The notes under the pieces were generated by a model, which made no database searches, had not been told where the DNA came from, and saw only the letters and a program-made list of their open reading frames with translations. Shown here in pieces: positions 60,383 to 64,000 of a stretch of DNA of 64,000 nt. The translations under genes and the position numbers were made by a program. Positions within the stretch are counted from its first letter, which is position 1, and every line of letters starts with the position of its first letter. Source of the stretch: Nocardioides acrostichi (GTDB taxonomy: Bacteria > Actinomycetota > Actinomycetes > Propionibacteriales > Nocardioidaceae); the NCBI RefSeq assembly GCF_015319165.1, contig NZ_JADIVZ010000014.1:29323-93322 (forward strand), read 5' to 3'.

Positions 60383-61381
60383 CTACGACCCGACGGGGTC
60401 GTCGTTGCCGGTGATGCCCAGCCGGCCCATCGTGTAGCCGAGCTGGAAGCGGGTCTCGGCCTCGTACTCCTCCTTGAGATCGGCCACGTAGCCGGCGTAC
60501 GTGCGAGGGCTGACGCCCAGACGCTTCGCCGAGACCGGGTCGGCGTGACCCTCGATGAGCATCCGTACGGTCATGGCGCGCTGCTCGGCGGCGATGCTCT
60601 TGAGCATCGACGTCTCTCGGTTCGCGAAGGGGCGGCCGCGGTCCCAGGAGCGCTCGAACACGTCCATCAGGTAGGTGACGACGGACGCTTCGCGCACGGC
60701 GACCGCGACGCTGAGATCCTCGGCGCCCGGGATCACTGCGACCCGTTGGTCGACGATGATCATCCGGTTGAAGAACTCATCCAGCGTGCGCACCTCGGCG
60801 CCGCGGTCGGTCACTGTCCTCACGTAGTCGTGCGTGGCCGACGAGCGGCGCGCGGAGTGCTGGTAGAGCGTGCGGATCTTGATGCCGCGCTCGAGCGCCT
60901 GGATGTCGCGTTCGGCCGCGATCGCGAGACTCTGGGCGTTGCGGCCGGCCTGCGGCTGGGCGGTGAGGATCTCGGTCTCGCTCTCGGCCACCAGCCCGTC
61001 GAGGAAGCGATCGATGGCCGACCCGCGCAGGTGGGTGAAGGGGCCGCTCTCGTCGCTGCGCGGTGAGCGCCGCCAAGCGTGGGTGAGGTCGGCGAAGGCT
61101 CGCGTCCACTCCCCGGACTCCTGGAGCAGTCGGCTGCCCTCGTTGCTCATCGGTGCCACGACGCGTGCCGCGGCCGACGCGGGATCCTGCGCCACCCAGC
61201 GGTTCGAGTCGTCGTCGAGCGAGAGCAGGCCGAGCTCGACCAGGACGTCGAACGCAGAGCGCAGCGGACCGCCGTCGGCGATGCGGGGGTCGTCGGCGGC
61301 GAGGCCGCCCCCCAGCACTTCGGTGTAGAGCGCTGCGCCCGCATCGGCGAACAGGGCACGCTGCTCAGGGCCGAGTGTCAC
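60383..61381 (-). CDS. HTH transcriptional regulator with TrmB/PLD-like sensor domain
   Basis: About 332 residues. GTG at 61379-61381 is preferred because AAGGGGGAG lies 7 nt before it; the frame can be extended to GTG 61498, which would overlap the tRNA-Arg promoter. Layout: an N-terminal winged-helix-like region (FDVLVELGLLSLDDDSNRW), a middle domain of the PLD/TrmB kind (ESETEILTAQPQAGRN, GIKIRTLYQHSAR, EVRTLDEFFNRMIIVDQRVAVI, residues about 130-215), and a C-terminal HTH (MLIEGHADPVSAKRLGVSPRTYAGYVADL, about 275-305). This architecture recurs in actinobacterial regulators of unknown signal. Convergent with the tiny DTSWG peptide gene, so the peptide may be its signal or target. Confidence 0.85.
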   Translation of the reverse strand: MTLGPEQRALFADAGAALYTEVLGGGLAADDPRIADGGPLRSAFDVLVELGLLSLDDDSNRWVAQDPASAAARVVAPMSNEGSRLLQESGEWTRAFADLTHAWRRSPRSDESGPFTHLRGSAIDRFLDGLVAESETEILTAQPQAGRNAQSLAIAAERDIQALERGIKIRTLYQHSARRSSATHDYVRTVTDRGAEVRTLDEFFNRMIIVDQRVAVIPGAEDLSVAVAVREASVVTYLMDVFERSWDRGRPFANRETSMLKSIAAEQRAMTVRMLIEGHADPVSAKRLGVSPRTYAGYVADLKEEYEAETRFQLGYTMGRLGITGNDDPVGS

Positions 61382-61491
61382 GCGTGCTCCCCCTTCGAGG
61401 CCGTCGGTGCCCGAGTCCGGGGCATCGTCCCACACGGCGGTGACCCGCGCGGGTGCTGTCGGGAGAGGAGACGCACGAGGAACGGATTTCG

Positions 61492-61517
61492 TTGACACTC
61501 CACCGACCCGTTACAGT
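61492..61517 (+). promoter_or_regulatory. Candidate promoter of tRNA-Arg
   Basis: TTGACA at 61492-61497 is a perfect -35 hexamer; TACAGT at 61512-61517 is a fair -10, but the spacer is only 14 bp. A start about 61524 would precede the tRNA by 16 nt. Confidence 0.45.
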
Positions 61518-61539
61518 GACACCCGGTCTTCACGACCGA

Positions 61540-61612
61540 GCGCCTGTAGCTCAACGGATAGAGCATCTGACTACGGATCAGAAGGTTTGGGGTTCGAATC
61601 CCTACAGGCGCG
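61540..61612 (+). tRNA. tRNA-Arg(ACG)
   Basis: 73 nt, no encoded CCA. Acceptor GCGCCTG pairs with CAGGCGC; D-arm GCTCAACGGATAGAGC; anticodon loop CTACGGA gives ACG (read as ICG); T-arm GGGGTTCGAATCCC. Sequences behind it look like an integrated plasmid scar. Confidence 0.96.
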
Positions 61613-61633
61613 CAGATCGGATACAGCGCATGA

Positions 61634-62101
61634 CCTAACAAGGCGTGGGTCAGCGCGGAGACTGTCCGTCGCGACTGGCTCGCCGGGTTCCTGACCCGCA
61701 AGAGCGCGCCCAAGGGCGCCGAGGCGCTGATCTGCGAGGCGGTGCTCACCGGCAACTACACGCTGAGCAAGGCGATGGACCACCGCCACCCGATGCTCTT
61801 CAAGTTGCTCGGCATCGACGTGCCGAGCGGCTACTACGGCGCGGGGTACGAGGAGTGCCAGAAGATCGCGACCAAGGCCACCACGCCCAAGGGCGCGACC
61901 ATGACCGTGCTCGCCGCCGTGCTCGCGGCCTGGGAGGACTCCACCGGCAAGCAGACCTGGCGCAACCCCACCGGCTGGGATGCCCGCGTGCTCGGTGCGC
62001 TCGCCGAGTGGGGCTACGAGTCCAGCGACGTCGAGCGGCTGCTCCTGGGCGACGAGGCCGGGTCCAGCGCCGACCGGGACGCCGACAGCGACGCGGCCTG
62101 A
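61634..62101 (+). pseudogene. 3' fragment of a plasmid-type ParB gene behind tRNA-Arg
   Basis: The open frame begins at a stop at 61631-61633 and has no start codon before GTG 61742, yet homologous-looking sequence starts at once: WVSAETVRRDWLAGFLTRKS then PKGAEALICEAVLTGNYTLSKAMD and LLGIDVPSGYYGAGYEECQ. This is the C-terminal domain of ParB-like proteins of actinobacterial plasmids and integrative elements. The N-terminal partition domain is gone. Its location 21 bp after a tRNA gene indicates a leftover of an element that integrated in the tRNA 3' end. Confidence 0.72.
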
Positions 62102-62199
62102 CGCTCCGCTCCCCCGACGTCGGTGGCGGGCCGTGGCGATCAGCCCGGCCCGCCACTGGCACGTCACCACCCGAGTCACCGGCCCACTCGCCATTGAGG

Positions 62200-62823
62200 T
62201 CACCAGAGCGTCAGTTGCTCACCGAGGAGCTGGCGGAGCCGGTCGAGGTCGGCCGCGACGAGCTCGGTGCTCAGCCTGGCCATGTCGCGTAGCTCGCGCG
62301 CCCGTCGCCGGGGGCCGCGTGGGTCGGCCAGTGGACTGTCCGGCAGGTTGCGCCGGATCGACCACTCGCGCCGGTTCTGCGCCGCGCTCGAGACCACGAC
62401 GTGTTCCGGTGCGATGCGCTGGCACAGCGGGTTGTCACAGCGGTGCCCCAGCAGCGTCGCGTCGTCGAGCGCCTCGACGCCGTGCATCACCGCGAAGGCG
62501 AACCGGTGCGCGATGATCACGCGGCCCTGAGCGAACCAGAACCGCCCGTGCCCGCCACCGTCGGTGCGCTCGCGGGTGGACGGGCCCGACACCGCTCCGG
62601 TCCACCACAGGCACTCGCTGCCGGGCACCGTGGTGATCTTGGCGCGATACCGCGCCAGCACCACCGGGTCGCCCAGCGCGGACCGCAGCGCCGCGAGGCC
62701 CGCCTCATCCAGCCGTCGTGCCCCGGAGGGTCTCGACGCCGAGTTCCTCGACCGCCTCAGAGAGGTCGGGGAGCTCGACGCTGCTAGCGATCCCACCGCT
62801 ATTGGTTTGCCGCCCGTTCCCAA
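62200..62823 (-). CDS. HNH-like protein (plasmid-associated type)
   Basis: Up to 207 residues; the true start is uncertain because homology-like sequence begins only around GLAALRSALGDPVVLARY. The core CLWWTGAVSG, IIAHRFAFAVMHG and LLGHRCDNPLCQRIAPEHVVV (the last is an HNH-like H-x-C-x-N-P-x-C...H motif) match small HNH endonuclease-like proteins that are frequent on actinobacterial plasmids and conjugative elements. Ends RQLLGEQLTLW. Fits with the ParB fragment as part of the same element remnant. Confidence 0.7.
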   Translation of the reverse strand: MGTGGKPIAVGSLAASSSPTSLRRSRNSASRPSGARRLDEAGLAALRSALGDPVVLARYRAKITTVPGSECLWWTGAVSGPSTRERTDGGGHGRFWFAQGRVIIAHRFAFAVMHGVEALDDATLLGHRCDNPLCQRIAPEHVVVSSAAQNRREWSIRRNLPDSPLADPRGPRRRARELRDMARLSTELVAADLDRLRQLLGEQLTLW

Positions 62824-63397
62824 GTAGGCGACGACACGCAGGCAGACCGACTCTTGCTGAGGCGCCCTTTAGCGGACTGAAGGAGGGGCAGACCCACCAG
62901 GTATGAGTGCGGGTCTGATGCACGAACTGGTGACAAGACGGCCCTCAGGCGACACCAACAAGTGCGCGGCCTGCTGGCCGGAGAGGTGATACACAGGTAA
63001 GCCTGCAGTGGTTTCCACAACTGGGGTGAAGACCGCGTGGCTTCCGCTATCTCCAAGCGGATGTTCGGACACGACAAGGTGTCCACGACGGGATCACCAC
63101 TCAGTGTGTCAGACGTAGAGCTGCACGCGCTCGTGCCCTACGGCTCATCTGATTGTCAAGAGCAACTTCTACCGGGCTAGAAGCCTTGCTCACCCTTTCG
63201 TAGGTAAAGCTGGGCGTCTTCAGGATTTCTTCACACGAGTCCGTCGTTCTGTGGTGTGGTGCGTTTGGTCTCGGGGAGGGATCACCCTCGCACTGTTCGT
63301 GTGTCGCTCGGCGGTCACGACTGTGCGCTTAAGCGACACCTGCCCTGCGGCCGTCAGCGAGCGGCTCGATGAGCGACGGGAACCGAAGGTGAAGCAC
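62824..63397. other. 574-bp intergenic region before the YD/RHS-type gene
   Basis: No gene I can support. GC content is lower than average in 62990-63260. TTGTCA (63156) with TAGAAG 19 bp later is a weak promoter candidate. No riboswitch or tRNA was recognised. Confidence 0.5.
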
Positions 63398-64000
63398 ATG
63401 ACGCACCAGCCGAAGATGCGGAACAAGCAGATCGCCACCGTGCGGCGTGGGTCTCGGGTTCTGGTCGGGGTTGTCTCGCTGGCCATGGCGGCGACCATGT
63501 GTTCTCTCGATACCGCATCGGCGGTCTCGGGGCCGGTCCCGGCCGCAGCCCCGAAGGCGCCAGCGGCGGGCGCGTTGTCGAGCGGCGTGCTGTCGTCGGT
63601 GGCGTCGACCGATGAGCAGCCGGCGATCGATCCGGTGCTGGTGTCTGAACGGTCCTCCCGGTTCGCCACGACAGTGTTGCAGGCTGATGGTTCGTATCAG
63701 ACGACGGTGTCGTTGACGCCGGTGAACTACCTCGATGGGTCGGGGGAGTGGGCTCCGATCGACACCACGATGGTCGAGCCGGGTTCGGCTTCGATGCAGG
63801 ACAAGTGGGCGGCGAAGAACGCCGCGGCGGACTTCACCGCTTTGGTGCCCAACGACGCCGGGGAGCGTCCGGTGCGAGTCTCAGCGGACGGTTCCTGGGT
63901 CACCTTGCAGCTGCAGGGTCTCGACGGTGCCCCGCAGGTGGCGGACTCGACCGCGACCTACACCGGCGGCCAGGTGGGTGCCGCGGGTGAGGTCAGCTAC
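63398..64000 (+). CDS. Large exported YD/RHS-type (DNRLRE-like) protein, N-terminal part
   Basis: ATG at 63398 (GTG at 63389 also in frame) opens 201 codons that run off the window in frame. The N-terminus is basic and followed by a hydrophobic segment (VLVGVVSLAMAATMC) and Ala/Pro-rich linker, a signal peptide. From about residue 90, RFATTVLQADGSYQTTVSL, VNYLDGSGEWAPIDTT and WAAKNAAADFTALVPNDAG match the N-terminal part of actinobacterial secreted RHS/YD-repeat proteins, many of which are polymorphic toxins. The toxin tip and any immunity gene would lie beyond 64000. Confidence 0.7.
   Translation, partial: MTHQPKMRNKQIATVRRGSRVLVGVVSLAMAATMCSLDTASAVSGPVPAAAPKAPAAGALSSGVLSSVASTDEQPAIDPVLVSERSSRFATTVLQADGSYQTTVSLTPVNYLDGSGEWAPIDTTMVEPGSASMQDKWAAKNAAADFTALVPNDAGERPVRVSADGSWVTLQLQGLDGAPQVADSTATYTGGQVGAAGEVSY

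Noticed and set aside
61742..62101. Independent small gene starting at GTG 61742
   Set aside because: ParB-like sequence continues upstream of this codon to 61634 without a start, so it is a fragment of a longer gene.

Overview
This window is high-GC actinobacterial chromosome. The evidence is the very high GC content, frequent GTG starts with GTGA/ATGA overlaps, a bacterial proteasome activator (Bpa), a TB7.3-type biotinylated carrier protein, Rv1264-like adenylate cyclase architecture and actinobacterial DUF families (DUF5926, DUF4446, DUF6457). I cannot fix the genus from sequence alone; a Nocardioides-like or Micrococcales-like soil actinobacterium is plausible.

Layout. 1-13.2 kb: end of an M13 peptidase, three exported proteins (GKD-repeat, PKD-like, RTX), a RecQ helicase fused to a phosphoribosyltransferase domain, two tandem paralogous lipoproteins, a gpx/MFS operon with a divergent ArsR-type regulator, and an SNF2 helicase with its SWIM partner. 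13.2-17.7 kb: a degraded accessory island holding a frameshifted folD, a frameshifted P-loop kinase, an intact stand-alone AICAR transformylase preceded by a clear ZTP riboswitch, a truncated FAD monooxygenase with a broken TetR, a 26-bp inverted repeat, and at its right edge an ECF sigma gene cut off before region 4. 18.2-26.5 kb: SelO, then a leucine/isovalerate-degradation operon (acyl-CoA carboxylase beta and alpha, HMG-CoA lyase) divergent from its TetR with two 18-bp operators, then a second TetR/alcohol dehydrogenase pair around another palindrome. 26.5-30.1 kb: a three-gene operon of two sulfotransferase-like proteins flanking an unknown protein. 30-44 kb: housekeeping and orphan genes (EcsC, aat, lipoproteins, rhodanese, Fpg/Nei glycosylase, AAA ATPase, GDPD, DUF5926, MFS), a cNMP-binding/adenylate cyclase operon, and larB-larC-arcA. 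44-59 kb: a tandem array of 22-bp palindrome-bearing repeats, a double-MarR regulator controlling an EmrB-type pump, a PAP2-diacylglycerol kinase fusion, serS and a coupled HAD/GNAT set, an NTR-like membrane protein, bpa, a quinone oxidoreductase, DUF6457-mobA, a nitrilase-family hydrolase and the TB7.3-like protein.

59-64 kb: three tRNA genes (two Ser, one Arg). Between them lies a 45-codon secreted-peptide gene (mature part DTSWGTNDTSWGCGSC) convergent with an HTH regulator. Behind tRNA-Arg is an integrated-element scar (3' fragment of a ParB gene, an HNH protein), then the start of a large exported YD/RHS-type protein that runs off the window.

The best candidates for something undescribed are the tiny repeat peptide plus regulator at 60.0-61.4 kb and the sulfotransferase-unknown-sulfotransferase operon at 26.6-30.1 kb. 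The best-supported regulatory discovery is the ZTP riboswitch with a visible Shine-Dalgarno-sequestering hairpin at 15.05-15.15 kb.
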